Position numbers and translations under genes: made by a program
Source: Plasmodium brasilianum
Taxonomy: Eukaryota > Apicomplexa > Aconoidasida > Haemosporida > Plasmodiidae
Direction of reading: 5' to 3'
NCBI RefSeq assembly: GCF_023973825.1
Contig: NC_090127.1
Location: 682,001-746,000, forward strand
DNA length: 64,000 nucleotides
The notes under the pieces: generated by a model
What the model was told of the DNA's origin: nothing
Databases searched by the model: none
What the model saw: the letters and a program-made list of their open reading frames with translations, nothing else
Shown: positions 62,927-64,000 of the stretch, one piece after another
Layout of the letters: the number at the start of each line of letters is the position of its first letter
Numbering within the stretch: the first letter of the stretch is position 1

Positions 62927-64000
62927 CTTTACTGTGGCTGTTTATACGTAACAAGTTTTACGCCTCAGTCTATAGGGGCGTCCGTATATATGCCCGTATG
63001 TGTGTACGTATATATGCCCGTATGTATGCCCGTATGTGTGTACGTATGTGTGTATCTATATGTGTGTATCTATATGTGTGTACCTATATTTGTGTACCTA
63101 TATGTGCATACCTATATGTGTGTACCTATATGTGTGTACCTATATTTGTGTACCTATATGTGTGTACCTATATGTGCATACCTATATGTGGGTATTTCTA
63201 TATGTGTACCTATATGTGAGTACATCTATATACTTGGGCATCTCCCTAAGTATGCAAATATATACTTATATATTACATTAACAGAATTCAAAAAAGGAAT
63301 AATTTCTCTTTTGCTAGTTTTCTGTTCATAGGAATAATGCATAAATGAAGAAGGGCATTACTAAAACACATATGTAAGCAATTATTAAGTACTACCTATT
63401 ACATCTTAAATATATACATGTAAAAAGTATTTACGGTAAGCCTTTAAAAAATTATCTATGTTTACAAAAAGGAATATAAATAGAAACATATATATGTACA
63501 TAAATATAAATAGCTGTATATATATATTTATATAAAGTGTCTATTCATAATCGTTTTAAAGAAAATACATTTTCATATAAAAAGTTCTCCTAATAATTGA
63601 GATAGTTCCATTAGCTATTAGAACCTCTTGTTCAAAGTTAAAAAAAAAAAAAAGAAAAAATAAAAAGCAATATTAGGAGAAAGGGTGTTTAGCTTACTAA
63701 CATTGCATCTATATAACTAATTTATAAATATATAAATATGTATTTTTTTTTTTTTTTTATTATATGTTCAAAATAATATATCTCTAAATTACATATTTAA
63801 GTAACAACATTCTTTTATGCAGTAATTCGGAAATAAAAAAAAAAATTTTAATTAAGAAAAAATAAATAGAAGTAAAATAAATAAAACAATATCTATCTAT
63901 TGGAAGAAAAAAAAAAAAAAGATATCTATATATATTGTATTTTCAAAAAAAAAAAAAATTAATATTTATATACATTATATCTGCGAAAAAAAGAAAAACA
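62927..64000. other. Right-end intergenic region
   Basis: Upstream of the ubiquitin-like gene. Begins with the GTGTACCTATAT array (62990-63225), then ordinary A+T-rich DNA with A/T runs to the window edge. No exon or RNA gene recognised. Confidence 0.65.
62990..63225. repeat. TGTGTACCTATA array
   Basis: Two adjoining arrays: CCCGTATGTGTGTACGTATATG units (62990-63050), then about nine TGTGTACCTATATGTG-type units to 63225. Located 65-300 bases upstream of the ubiquitin-like gene's ATG, so probably within its promoter or 5' UTR. Confidence 0.92.

Noticed and set aside
1..64000. Mobile elements, integrated virus sequence or CRISPR arrays
   Set aside because: The only reverse transcriptase motifs belong to TERT (CP, T and RT motifs in order). 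Tandem arrays are direct minisatellites without spacers, and no transposase or terminal repeats were seen.

Overview
The window looks like a chromosome-internal segment of a malaria parasite (Plasmodium). It is very A+T rich, with long poly-A/poly-T runs, TA/ACAT microsatellites between genes, large proteins split by low-complexity insertions, and short GT..AG introns with T-rich acceptors. A telomerase reverse transcriptase gene is followed downstream by a p24 cargo-receptor gene and a LipL1-like lipoate ligase; from memory this resembles a block on P. falciparum chromosome 13. Base composition and the many tandem repeats suggest a lineage other than the GC-richer vivax/knowlesi group, but I cannot name the species.

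Layout. 0-2.5 kb: minus-strand polycystin/TRP-type channel gene running off the left edge. 4-10.5 kb: minus-strand CLU/CLUH family protein with a possible spliced C-terminus. 12.4-13.3 kb: Maf-like nucleotide pyrophosphatase. 14.8-25.6 kb: a giant, mostly helical protein of unknown function. 25.5-27.3 kb: two candidate multi-exon small genes, one per strand. 27.8-29.0 kb: ankyrin-repeat protein with a SAM-like region and tail anchor. 30.2-34.2 kb and 35.9-38.3 kb: two plus-strand conserved-type proteins, the first reminiscent of heptatricopeptide (HPR/RAP-lineage) organellar RNA-binding proteins. 38.9-39.4 kb: candidate three-exon micro-gene. 40.0-48.0 kb: TERT in two frames, broken at an 18-A run between the CP and T motifs. 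48.9-50.4 kb: degenerate macro-domain protein. 51.6-52.1 kb: two-exon 123-aa protein. 53.1-54.4 kb: four-exon p24/emp24 protein. 55.6-57.0 kb: lipoate-protein ligase. 58.5-60.8 kb: pinin-like nuclear protein with a 21-nt microexon and stop codons inside a 39-bp repeat array. 61.6-61.9 kb: two-exon 62-aa protein. 62.2-62.9 kb: ubiquitin-like-domain protein.

The genes form no operon or pathway; they are independent eukaryotic housekeeping or lineage-specific genes. No tRNA, rRNA, CRISPR array or transposon was found. The main results are (i) the TERT frame break, (ii) the pinin-like repeat break, and (iii) several small spliced genes visible only when splice sites and phases are worked out by hand. 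All splice models are inferred from sequence and need transcript support.
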